Source of the DNA: Gammaproteobacteria bacterium
GTDB taxonomy: Bacteria; Pseudomonadota; Gammaproteobacteria; SZUA-229
Direction of reading: 5' to 3'
Assembly: GCA_024278435.1 (NCBI GenBank)
Contig: JAJRTD010000062.1
Location: 1-8,397, forward strand
Length of the DNA: 8,397 nucleotides
Position numbers and translations under genes: made by a program. Shown piece after piece: positions 1 through 6,445 of the stretch; within the stretch, counting starts at the first letter, position 1, and each line of letters opens with the position of its first letter. The notes beneath the pieces are model-generated. The model made no database searches and was not told the origin of the DNA. It was given only the letters and a program-made list of their open reading frames with translations.

Positions 1-60
1 ATAGTTATTCTATTGCAATGGCTTAGTATCGCGGCCATGAGAAATTCTGGACTCAAGAGG

Positions 61-86
61 CGTATTCACGACTTATTCAGAGGTTC
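61..86 (-). mobile_element. Possible terminal inverted repeat of an IS5-type insertion sequence (body outside window)
   Basis: Read on the minus strand, this stretch begins GAACCTCTGAATAAGTC. This resembles the IS5 terminal repeat as I remember it (GGAA..T..GAATAAG). It is directly preceded on that strand by TTAG, which fits the YTAR target of IS5-family elements. The element itself would extend leftward from base 86 out of the window, so no transposase domain can be seen. On the plus strand, bases 1-90 are open in one frame, but 29 codons is too short to mean much. The second end and the target duplication are not visible, so this is a tentative call based on the end sequence alone. Confidence 0.35.
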
Positions 87-101
87 CTAAAACGACAGAG
101 C

Positions 102-842
102 TTAAAAATATATACTGGCACCCAGCCGCATACCCTGCAGTGCAACCTCTGACAGAAAATCCTCGTCCTTGAATTTAATATGCAGGTAACGGTAGCCGAC
201 AGAAAACGAAATAATTGAATTCAGCTTATACAGTATGTCGGCAGAAACATTGATCATCCGTTGCGTACCGACATTAAAACCACCGATATCGCCACGCACC
301 ATGGAATGCCAGTTATCCGAAAAGGAATAGGCATAGCGCAGTCCGACCAGGGGATCGGTCCAGGCATCGGAACTGCTGTACGAATTATTAAGTACCGGGT
401 TTACTGCCCAGCTGAACTGGTTATCCAGAAAAGTACGGCGCACCCCGCCAGTCAGATCCAGCTTCTGCTTTTCCAGCAGCTGATATCGAAGCGACAACTC
501 GGTAAAACCCAGTTTAGAGTTAAGAATAAAGTTTACCGGGCCAAGGGCCAGGTTATCATCCTGGTAACTCGCCCGTAAGCTGTCAAATAAAATACCATAG
601 CGGCCATGGTTGGCCTCGAAGCGCAGAGAAAGGTAGCCCGACAGGTTATCCACGGTATAAAAACTGTAGTCCGGCAAATCCGGCAGATCAGCCCCGTCCT
701 CACTACTGGAGACGCTGACATCCACCGAAGCATTCCACAAAACCGGTGTCAGGATAAATTGCCATTGCTCATCATCCCCGGCAACAACAGCTGCTGAGAA
801 CAGCAGCAGAAAACCCGGAACCAACCATCGATTAATATACAT
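102..842 (-). CDS. Predicted outer-membrane beta-barrel protein, function unknown
   Basis: This 246-residue protein starts with a signal peptide: a short N-terminus with Arg5, a hydrophobic stretch at about residues 6-20, and a likely cleavage site after VVA (residue 21). The mature protein opens with a WQFILTPVLWNASV-like strand, a pattern common at the start of small outer-membrane barrels. It then shows alternating polar/hydrophobic strands, a SDNWHSMVRGDIGGF segment and a GYRYLHIKF segment near the end. It finishes with YF; a C-terminal aromatic residue is the usual recognition signal of the BAM assembly machinery. I cannot assign a substrate or precise family. The start codon is supported by AGGAA five bases upstream. 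The gene is the second of a pair with the lipoprotein gene 2 bp before it, so the two proteins are probably made together at the outer membrane. No clear terminator follows. Confidence 0.75.
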   Translation of the reverse strand: MYINRWLVPGFLLLFSAAVVAGDDEQWQFILTPVLWNASVDVSVSSSEDGADLPDLPDYSFYTVDNLSGYLSLRFEANHGRYGILFDSLRASYQDDNLALGPVNFILNSKLGFTELSLRYQLLEKQKLDLTGGVRRTFLDNQFSWAVNPVLNNSYSSSDAWTDPLVGLRYAYSFSDNWHSMVRGDIGGFNVGTQRMINVSADILYKLNSIISFSVGYRYLHIKFKDEDFLSEVALQGMRLGASIYF

Positions 843-844
843 TT

Positions 845-1306
845 TTATTCCTGTTTGCAGGCCGGTTCTTTATCCAGTATTGAAGCATCCGGCTCACGTG
901 TCCAGATCTGTGACATGGTGACCTGCCCGGTAGCATTTTCAATAAAAGAAACCTTTAACGCATGCCCGGCATCAAGCAGCTCTACTTCAACCTTGAATGC
1001 ACTGCCTTCGTGCATATCATCAGAGATCAGGAAACGGTTATTACCCAACGCCCTGATGGAGCCGGTCTCGACCTGGTAACAGGGCAGCCCCTGATCCACC
1101 AGGTCGCCATCAAAATCATACTCGATAATACCGCCGTTGCTGCTTATACGGGTATACATTACATCGGTTTTTGCACCGTTATTTTCAGAGCTGTTCCACA
1201 GGCCCACAAGGTCAGCGACTTCAAGCCGTGCCGGTGTGTTCGTTGCCGGAGAACAGGCTGCTAAAAACAGCACTACTGAAAAAAACTGAAGAGACACCCT
1301 GAACAT
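845..1306 (-). CDS. Small outer-membrane lipoprotein with a GxW-type domain, function unknown
   Basis: This 153-residue protein has a lipoprotein signal peptide: hydrophobic residues 6-17 followed by the lipobox L-A-A-C, with Cys18 as the lipidated residue. Ser at +2 predicts transfer to the outer membrane. The mature part starts with a flexible Pro/Thr-rich linker, then LVGLWNSS at about residues 33-40. This Gly-x-Trp motif resembles the first strand of lipocalin-like small beta-barrels, and the rest looks beta-rich. Two further cysteines, at about 76 and 150, could form a disulfide in the periplasm. I do not recognise a named family. AGGAA lies 11 bases upstream of the ATG, a slightly long spacing. 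It is the first gene of a two-gene unit with the barrel protein, 131 bp downstream of tyrS. It may be cotranscribed with tyrS, because no hairpin terminator is visible between them. Confidence 0.75.
   Translation of the reverse strand: MFRVSLQFFSVVLFLAACSPATNTPARLEVADLVGLWNSSENNGAKTDVMYTRISSNGGIIEYDFDGDLVDQGLPCYQVETGSIRALGNNRFLISDDMHEGSAFKVEVELLDAGHALKVSFIENATGQVTMSQIWTREPDASILDKEPACKQE
848..852 (-). promoter_or_regulatory. Ribosome binding site of the barrel gene, inside the end of the lipoprotein gene
   Basis: AGGAA on the minus strand lies 5 bases before the ATG at 842 and is made of the last lipoprotein codons (CAG GAA). The lipoprotein stop codon TAA (845-847) falls in the spacer. A ribosome finishing the lipoprotein therefore lands on the barrel gene's start, which suggests coupled translation and fixes the barrel start. 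Confidence 0.7.
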
Positions 1307-1340
1307 AAAATCACCGGTTCCTGTTACTGCCGAAAACGAA

Positions 1341-1372
1341 ATTATCCTGATTGCAGTATAACGGAATGCAAT
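1341..1372 (-). promoter_or_regulatory. Weak candidate promoter and inverted repeat before the lipoprotein gene
   Basis: On the minus strand, GATAAT (plus 1341-1346) is a good -10 match. TTGCAT (plus 1366-1371) is a poor -35 at a long 19-base spacing. Transcription would start about 28 bases before the lipoprotein ATG. The same stretch holds a 6-bp inverted repeat, ATTGCA (1350-1355) and TGCAAT (1367-1372), which could be an operator or chance. No terminator-like hairpin with a T-run is present in the 1307-1437 gap. Confidence 0.25.
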
Positions 1373-1404
1373 ACCGCCTACCTCGCCGAAAAGGAGAAAT
1401 ATTG

Positions 1405-1434
1405 ATGACTGCAGAAGTAAAGCTCAATGGCTAA
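1405..1434 (+). CDS. Candidate 9-residue reading frame with an ideal ribosome binding site
   Basis: On the plus strand, AAGGAG (1391-1396) is followed 8 bases later by ATG and a nine-residue frame, MTAEVKLNG, ending in TAA three bases before the tyrS coding end (which lies on the other strand). The binding site and spacing are better than those of several real genes in this window. No function can be given. It could be a genuine micropeptide, the surviving start of a deleted gene, or chance. No convincing plus-strand promoter precedes it: TATAAC at 1357-1362 has no matching -35. Confidence 0.2.
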   Translation: MTAEVKLNG

Positions 1435-1437
1435 GGA

Positions 1438-2637
1438 TCAACTGATCGTCAGCCGGGCAAATTTCCGTTTACCAACCTGGAATACGCCCTTTGTTCCTTT
1501 CTGGATCTTTACAGATTTATCACTGATTTTTTCACCGTCGATTTTTGCCGCACCCTGCTGAATCATGCGCATGGCATCACTGGTACTGGAACACAAACCG
1601 GCATCCTTGAGCAGGTTGGCAATGGCATAGCCCTCTTCCGGCGCCTCGAAACTCAGCTCCGGGATATCATCGGGAATCCTGTTTTTGGCAAACTGGGCAA
1701 TAAAACCTTCACGGGCGGCGACAGCATCCGCCTCGCTGTGGAAACGCTCAATGATTTCCTCCGCCAGCAGAAACTTGATGTCACGCGGGTTTTTGCCCTG
1801 CTGCATTTCGGCTTTAAATCCTTCAATCTCGCTCATCGGGCGAAAACTCAGCAGTTCGAAGTAACGCCACATCAGATCATCGGAAATCGACATGATCTTG
1901 CCGAACATATCTTTGGGCACATCATCGATGCCAATATAATTATTCAGCGACTTGGACATTTTCTGCACCCCGTCCAGGCCTTCCAGAATCGGCATGGTCA
2001 ACACGCACTGCGGTTTCTGGCCGTGCTGCTCCTGCAACTGGCGCCCCATTAACAGGTTGAATTTCTGGTCGGTACCGCCGAGCTCGACATCGGCCTTCAT
2101 TACCACCGAATCATGACCCTGGATCAACGGGTACAGAAACTCGTGGATAGCAATGGCCTGGCCGTTTTTATAGCGTTTGCTGAAATCATCCCGTTCCAGC
2201 ATGCGGGCGACGGTACTGCTGGCCGCCAGCTTGATCATATCGGCACTGCTCATTTTGCTCATCCACTGCGAGTTGAACACCACCCGGGTCCTGTCCTTGT
2301 CCAGAATCTTGAAAATCTGCTGCTGATAGCTGTGTGCATTTTTTTCCACGTCCTCCTGCGTCAATGGCGGACGGGTAGCTGACTTTCCGGTAGGATCGCC
2401 GATCATGCCGGTAAAATCCCCGATCAGGAACAAAATCTCATGCCCCAGGTCCTGGAACTGGCGTAATTTATTGATTAATACCGTATGCCCCAGGTGCAAG
2501 TCAGGCGCTGTGGGGTCAAAACCGGCCTTAACCCGTAGTGGCCGGCCTTCCTTTAACCGGGCAACCAGGTCCTTTTCCACAAGGATCTCATCCGCACCGC
2601 GCTGGATTATTTCTAGTTGCTCTTCAATCGATTTCAT
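1438..2637 (-). CDS. tyrS: Tyrosyl-tRNA synthetase, type 2
   Basis: This cytoplasmic enzyme charges tRNA-Tyr with tyrosine using ATP. The protein has 399 residues, the normal length for the type-2 (TyrZ-like) bacterial form. The class I signature HLGH is at residues 48-51 within a [10 protein letters not shown] motif. [13 protein letters not shown] follows at about 73-85. The tyrosine-pocket region has [14 protein letters not shown] at about 164-177 and GGTDQ at 187-191. KMSKS is at 226-230; this form, rather than KFGKT, marks type 2. The last 60 or so residues form an S4-like RNA-binding domain with the typical [11 protein letters not shown] pattern. The ATG is preceded by AGGAA at a 5-base spacing and by a good promoter. 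It is transcribed divergently from the M23 peptidase gene. I see no T-box leader; the untranslated leader appears to be only about 30 bases long. Confidence 0.98.
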   Translation of the reverse strand: MKSIEEQLEIIQRGADEILVEKDLVARLKEGRPLRVKAGFDPTAPDLHLGHTVLINKLRQFQDLGHEILFLIGDFTGMIGDPTGKSATRPPLTQEDVEKNAHSYQQQIFKILDKDRTRVVFNSQWMSKMSSADMIKLAASSTVARMLERDDFSKRYKNGQAIAIHEFLYPLIQGHDSVVMKADVELGGTDQKFNLLMGRQLQEQHGQKPQCVLTMPILEGLDGVQKMSKSLNNYIGIDDVPKDMFGKIMSISDDLMWRYFELLSFRPMSEIEGFKAEMQQGKNPRDIKFLLAEEIIERFHSEADAVAAREGFIAQFAKNRIPDDIPELSFEAPEEGYAIANLLKDAGLCSSTSDAMRMIQQGAAKIDGEKISDKSVKIQKGTKGVFQVGKRKFARLTIS

Positions 2638-2674
2638 AAGGGTTCCTGACTGGTATTAGGCTAAAAAGGTGTAT

Positions 2675-2703
2675 AAGATACCTGCGCTTGAATGCTTTCT
2701 CAA
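2675..2703 (-). promoter_or_regulatory. Sigma-70-type promoter of tyrS
   Basis: On the minus strand, TTGAGA (plus 2698-2703; 5 of 6 consensus bases) is followed after exactly 17 bases by TATCTT (plus 2675-2680; 4 of 6). Transcription would start near 2668, giving a leader of about 30 bases. The -35 box forms one arm of an inverted repeat whose other arm is the -35 box of the divergent promoter. Confidence 0.6.
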
Positions 2704-2719
2704 CTACTCATAAGAAGTA

Positions 2720-2747
2720 TTGAGTAACTAATTAAATATATTATAAA
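2720..2747 (+). promoter_or_regulatory. Sigma-70-type promoter of the M23 peptidase-anmK unit
   Basis: TTGAGT (2720-2725; 4 of 6 consensus bases) and TATAAA (2742-2747; 5 of 6) are separated by 16 bases in an AT-rich stretch. Transcription would start near 2754, leaving a leader of about 95 bases before the ATG at 2849. It faces away from the tyrS promoter, with the two -35 boxes 16 bases apart. Confidence 0.55.
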
Positions 2748-2766
2748 AAATTACAGGTATTTATCG

Positions 2767-2783
2767 CCGGTTTCATTGACCGG
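2767..2783 (+). repeat. Short inverted repeat in the peptidase leader
   Basis: CCGGT and ACCGG flank a 7-base spacer. It lies in the predicted leader RNA directly before a GGAGAGAG run (2782-2789) that looks like a ribosome binding site but has no start codon at a usable distance. It could be a small hairpin affecting translation, or chance. Confidence 0.3.
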
Positions 2784-2848
2784 AGAGAGCTTTACGACTA
2801 CATTCAGACGTATAGTTGCACCATTTTAACAAACACCCGTTTACGCCA

Positions 2849-4276
2849 ATGTCCTTGATTAATAAAGATTTTCGTTCCAGTCAGTCGCAACACTCACAGC
2901 ACCGCCACGGGCGTTTACGCTGGGCGCTGTTTGCCATGGCCTGTGCCGGCATCGGTGTGGTGATTGCCAATACCAATACCGAAGCCACCGGCCCTGAAGC
3001 CATCGTCAGCAGTGAACTGCCGGATTTTAAAGCGGTAACCAAAACCTCTGCCGAGCTGGCACGTGAAAGTTTTTCTCTCAGCCTGCCGGAATTACAGGCC
3101 CAGCAGGAAATCATCGACAACGCCAACAACCTCGCCCACAAACAACAATGGCGAGAGTTCAAGGTTAAATCCGGCGACAACCTGGCCCGCCTGTTTAAAC
3201 GCGCAAAGATCAAACCCCAGCAGCTGGACGAGCTGATGAAATCCGGTGATGCCGCAAAAACCCTGCGTAACATTTTCCCCAAAGATATTATCCGTGTACT
3301 GTCCGACGAGAAAGGTGAACTGCAGGCCCTGCGTTATGACATCGACCATAAATCCTATTTGATGGTGGAACGCGAAAACGGTGCACTGGTTGCCAAAACC
3401 TATAATCACCAGATTGAAACCCGCCAGGCACATGCGACCGGCGAAATTGAATCCTCTTTGTACCTTGCCGCGCAGAAAGCCGGTATTTCCCAGAACATTA
3501 TTATGGAAATGGCCAATATATTCGGCTGGGATATTGATTTCGCGCTGGACATTCGCAAGGGTGATACCTTCACTGTACTGTATGAAGAACTGTACCGCAA
3601 CGGTGAAAAAATCTCCGACGGGAAAATTCTGGCCGCCGAATTCGTCAATAATGGCAAGGCCTACCGCGCGGTGCGTTACACCAACCCGCAGACCAATGTC
3701 AGTGAATACTTTACCCCCAGCGGTAAAAGTATGAAAAAAGCATTCCTGCGCACCCCGGTGAATTTCTCCCGCATCAGTTCACGTTTTACCGTCAACCGCT
3801 ACCACCCGGTTCTGCATAAATTCCGTTCGCACAAAGGCGTTGATTATGCAGCGAAACGCGGCACACCGATTTACGCGGCCGGTGACGGCAAGGTGATTTT
3901 CAAGGGTAAAAAAGGCGGTTACGGCAAGGTAATGATCCTGCAGCATGGCAGTAAATACACGACCCTGTACGCCCATTTAAAAACCTACAACCGCAAACTG
4001 CGCACCGGCTCAAAAGTGAAACAGGGCCAGACCATCGCCTATGTCGGCAGCTCCGGCCTGGCAACCGGCCCGCATCTGCATTATGAATTCCGCGTTAACG
4101 GTGTACACCGCAACCCTTTAACCGTGCGCCTGCCGGAATCCAAACCGGTGCCCAGGCGTTACCTGGCTGACTTTGAACTGACAACCACACCGGTTTTTGC
4201 CCAGCTGGACCTGCTTACCCGTAGCCAGCAGGTGGCTTTAGCGGATACCAGCGCAAACCGCGACGACAAACTATAG
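2849..4276 (+). CDS. mepM: Peptidoglycan DD-metallopeptidase, M23 family (MepM/OapA-type)
   Basis: This is a predicted murein endopeptidase that cuts peptide cross-links in the periplasm to allow wall growth. With the ATG start it has 475 residues. A basic, His/Gln/Ser-rich N-terminus leads into one membrane segment at about 25-40, so the rest faces the periplasm. An OapA/LysM-like domain starts at about 101 (WREFKVKSGDN). A middle domain of the type seen in Csd3/MepM proteins spans about 198-310. The M23 catalytic domain follows at about 320-425. Its zinc and catalytic residues are present: HKGVD (His328, Asp332), YAHL (His376) and HLH (His409, His411), so the enzyme should be active. The start is uncertain: a TTG at 2816, directly after an in-frame stop, would add 11 residues, and neither start has a good ribosome binding site. 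anmK follows after 9 bases. The symbol is by similarity of domain order; specificity is not proven. Confidence 0.93.
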   Translation: MSLINKDFRSSQSQHSQHRHGRLRWALFAMACAGIGVVIANTNTEATGPEAIVSSELPDFKAVTKTSAELARESFSLSLPELQAQQEIIDNANNLAHKQQWREFKVKSGDNLARLFKRAKIKPQQLDELMKSGDAAKTLRNIFPKDIIRVLSDEKGELQALRYDIDHKSYLMVERENGALVAKTYNHQIETRQAHATGEIESSLYLAAQKAGISQNIIMEMANIFGWDIDFALDIRKGDTFTVLYEELYRNGEKISDGKILAAEFVNNGKAYRAVRYTNPQTNVSEYFTPSGKSMKKAFLRTPVNFSRISSRFTVNRYHPVLHKFRSHKGVDYAAKRGTPIYAAGDGKVIFKGKKGGYGKVMILQHGSKYTTLYAHLKTYNRKLRTGSKVKQGQTIAYVGSSGLATGPHLHYEFRVNGVHRNPLTVRLPESKPVPRRYLADFELTTTPVFAQLDLLTRSQQVALADTSANRDDKL

Positions 4277-4285
4277 CAACAAACC

Positions 4286-5407
4286 ATGCCACAGGCTGAA
4301 CTGTATATCGGCCTGATGTCAGGCACCAGTATGGATGGCATTGACGCCGTACTGGTTGACTTCTCTGCGACAAAACCGGAACTTGTTAACAGCCACAGCC
4401 ACGACTGGCCTGCCGATGTTCAGCAGGCACTGATCAGCGCGCGTGACATTCCCGACGAAGAACTTGATTCCCTGTCAACCCTGGATTCACAGCTCGCTGA
4501 AATATTTGCCGATGCCTGTTTCGGGGTGCTGAAAAATACCGGCTACCAGGCGCATGACATTATTGCTGTCGGCAGTCACGGACAGACCATCCGGCACCGC
4601 CCGGATATCAAGAACCCTTTCTCACTGCAGATTGGCAATGCCGGGAAACTTGCCCGCCTGACCGCTATCGATGTGATTTCAGATTTCAGAACTGCGGATA
4701 TAAAAGCCGGCGGCCAGGGCGCACCACTAGCCCCCGCTTTCCACCAGGCCGTATTCAGGGATGACAAAACCAGCCGCGTCATTGTCAATATCGGTGGCAT
4801 TGCCAACCTCACCATACTGCCCAAAGATAAAAATACGGCTGTCACCGGTTTTGACTGCGGCCCGGGCAATACATTGATGGACGCCTGGATCAGCCGGCAG
4901 AAGCAGCAGCCTTATGATCGTGAAGGTGCATTCGCTGCCAGTGGTAAAACCAGCGGCGCTTTACTGGCCAGCCTGATGATGGACGATTACTTCCAGCTTG
5001 CGCCACCCAAAAGCACCGGTTTCGAATACTTTAATCTTGAATGGCTGCAGCAGCACATTGACAAACTCTCTGATAAAAAAATACCGGGTGCGGACATACA
5101 GAGCACCCTGTGTGACTTGACTGCCACCTCAATTATCCGCGACATAAACAAGTATGCCTCCGCTACGGATGAAATCTATATCTGCGGCGGCGGCGTTCAC
5201 AACAAGACACTGATGCAACGCCTGCAGACATTAACCAGGCTACCGATATCATCAACCGAAGCACTCGGCGTACATCCCGACTGGGTAGAAGCCATGGCCT
5301 TTGCCTGGCTGGCATACCAGAACCGGCACCAGCGGGCCGGCAACCTGCCTTCGGTCACCGGTGCCAGTGACACGGTAGTTCTCGGTAAATATTCAGCTAA
5401 AAGTTAA
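4286..5407 (+). CDS. anmK: Anhydro-N-acetylmuramic acid kinase
   Basis: AnmK converts 1,6-anhydro-MurNAc plus ATP and water to MurNAc-6-phosphate in the cytoplasm, a step in recycling of the cell wall. The 373-residue length is typical. The family motifs appear in order: GLMSGTSMDGID at residues 9-20 (phosphate binding), GSHGQT at 96-101, GGQGAPLAPAFH, VNIGGIANLT, FDCGPGN with Asp190 in the position expected for the catalytic base, LMDAW at about 197-201, and CGGGVHN at 300-306 (nucleotide binding). The gene starts 9 bases after the peptidase stop, in the same frame, and lacks a clear ribosome binding site (the upstream bases are AGCAACAAACC). Translation probably depends on ribosomes finishing the peptidase gene. 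In some relatives, as I recall, erpA follows anmK; here a lipoprotein gene follows instead. No strong terminator is visible after it. Confidence 0.97.
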   Translation: MPQAELYIGLMSGTSMDGIDAVLVDFSATKPELVNSHSHDWPADVQQALISARDIPDEELDSLSTLDSQLAEIFADACFGVLKNTGYQAHDIIAVGSHGQTIRHRPDIKNPFSLQIGNAGKLARLTAIDVISDFRTADIKAGGQGAPLAPAFHQAVFRDDKTSRVIVNIGGIANLTILPKDKNTAVTGFDCGPGNTLMDAWISRQKQQPYDREGAFAASGKTSGALLASLMMDDYFQLAPPKSTGFEYFNLEWLQQHIDKLSDKKIPGADIQSTLCDLTATSIIRDINKYASATDEIYICGGGVHNKTLMQRLQTLTRLPISSTEALGVHPDWVEAMAFAWLAYQNRHQRAGNLPSVTGASDTVVLGKYSAKS

Positions 5408-5462
5408 TTCCCCGGACTGATAACAGGCGGCATTATAAAACCAACAATTATTTTAATTGGGG

Positions 5463-5473
5463 TATGATATATA
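5463..5473 (+). promoter_or_regulatory. Possible extended -10 element before the glycine-zipper lipoprotein gene
   Basis: The 171-base gap after anmK is AT-rich. It contains TATGAT (5463-5468), overlapping TGaTATATA (5465-5473), an extended -10 arrangement. No good -35 box is found at the right distance. The leader to the ATG would be about 100 bases. A promoter here is plausible because of the gap, but the match is weak. Confidence 0.35.
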
Positions 5474-5487
5474 ACGTAAATATGTCT

Positions 5488-5509
5488 GCCACAACAGCTG
5501 GAGAGTGGC
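5488..5509 (+). repeat. Inverted repeat in the leader of the glycine-zipper lipoprotein gene
   Basis: GCCAC (5488-5492) and GTGGC (5505-5509) flank 12 bases that include the palindrome CAGCTG. It could form a short hairpin in the leader RNA. No T-run follows, so it does not look like an intrinsic terminator for anmK. Confidence 0.3.
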
Positions 5510-5578
5510 CGCTTTCGTTAAAAATTAACACAGCGGAATTAAATTAAGAACTGAACAAATAATAAAAGGAAACTGCCA

Positions 5579-6376
5579 ATGAGAACAAGCCAACCGTCAA
5601 ATCACCTGTTAAAACTTTTTTCAGTTCTGCTTATCAGCATTCTGCTTTCAGCCTGTGCCACAGAAGGTGGCCAGGAAGCCGGCAAAGGTGCTAAATGGGG
5701 CGCCGCCGGCGGTGCCGCCCTCGGGCTTGCACTGGGCGCTGTCACCGGTGACAAATCCCTGATGGTGGCCGGTGCGGCAACCGGCGCGGCAGTGGGCGGC
5801 GCATCCGGTGCCATGTATGAATATGGCCAGCACCGTGATGACAAGCGCAACAAGGCCCTTGCCGATGCCATTGCCAGCTCAAAAACCGGATCCGACAATA
5901 CCGGGGAGACAATGGCCAATCCCCTGGAAGATTTTATCGGTGACTGGAGAGTAAACGCCTGGGGCTTAATGCCCAACGGTAAAAAAATTACAGCCACCGG
6001 CAAGGGCAAAGGTGTACTGACTGAAAAAAGCACTGCCAGGATTGATTATTTCGACATTAAGGCGAATGGCTACCAGAAATCCCTGAACGGCTACGCCATC
6101 ATTAACTTTGATGAACAAAACGGTTTAACGCTAAGCACTTACGGCCCGGATGATAAACTCGATGCCCGCTTTGTTGGTGAATACATTGCCGAACAGAAAA
6201 AATTCAATTTCTACCTGACCGATAGCCAGTCGGCAAATACGGTAACCGGTATTGTAAAGTCTGACATCAGGATAGAAGTCCGCATTGCCGGCGCAAACCT
6301 GTGGATGGTTGATACCTATACCCTGATGGATGGCAAAGACACTCAAATCCAGTCATATCGATTCAGTAAAAGCTAG
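5579..6376 (+). CDS. Lipoprotein with glycine-zipper segment and DUF1579-like C-terminal domain
   Basis: The 265-residue protein starts with a lipoprotein signal peptide: hydrophobic residues 10-25 and lipobox L-S-A-C, with Cys26 lipidated and Ala at +2, predicting the outer membrane. Residues 35-80 are rich in Gly and Ala in a glycine-zipper pattern (GAAGGAALGLALG, then GAATGAAVGGASG), which could insert in or pack against a membrane. A charged linker at about 81-112 leads to a beta-rich domain from about 117 to the end, beginning DFIGDWRVNAW (Trp123). Its strand pattern and closing DTYTLMDGKDTQIQSYRFSK resemble DUF1579 proteins, whose role is unknown. The start is supported by AAGGA 8 bases upstream. 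The sulfatase gene follows after 69 bases with no visible terminator or promoter between them, suggesting one transcript. The function is not known; the domain assignments are by eye. Confidence 0.8.
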   Translation: MRTSQPSNHLLKLFSVLLISILLSACATEGGQEAGKGAKWGAAGGAALGLALGAVTGDKSLMVAGAATGAAVGGASGAMYEYGQHRDDKRNKALADAIASSKTGSDNTGETMANPLEDFIGDWRVNAWGLMPNGKKITATGKGKGVLTEKSTARIDYFDIKANGYQKSLNGYAIINFDEQNGLTLSTYGPDDKLDARFVGEYIAEQKKFNFYLTDSQSANTVTGIVKSDIRIEVRIAGANLWMVDTYTLMDGKDTQIQSYRFSKS

Positions 6377-6445
6377 CACTGCTTGCTGACGACCTGCTAC
6401 ACCTGGCATACAACCCGAATACACATCATAAATGGAATAAACACA

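Noticed and set aside
1..90. Open plus-strand frame running in from the left edge (29 codons to TAA at 88-90), a possible end of a transposase or other gene
   Set aside because: This length without a stop is common by chance, the peptide is not recognisable, and it runs through the candidate IS end.
2881..3433. Minus-strand open frames of 113-133 codons inside the M23 peptidase gene
   Set aside because: They are antisense shadows of a gene with full catalytic motifs, and they encode low-complexity Cys/Trp/Arg-rich peptides.
5441..5462. CCAACAATT / AATTGG as a hairpin terminator after anmK
   Set aside because: The stem needs a bulge, is AT-rich and weak, and no T-run follows; the stretch fits better as promoter-type AT-rich DNA.
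5482..5547. A 21-codon upstream reading frame (begins MSATTAGEWP) in the leader of the glycine-zipper lipoprotein gene
   Set aside because: It has no ribosome binding site, overlaps the leader hairpin, and a frame this short is easily expected by chance.
5690..5830. GC-rich, repeat-like stretch as a DNA repeat
   Set aside because: It is explained by the Gly/Ala codons of the glycine-zipper segment rather than by tandem DNA repeats.
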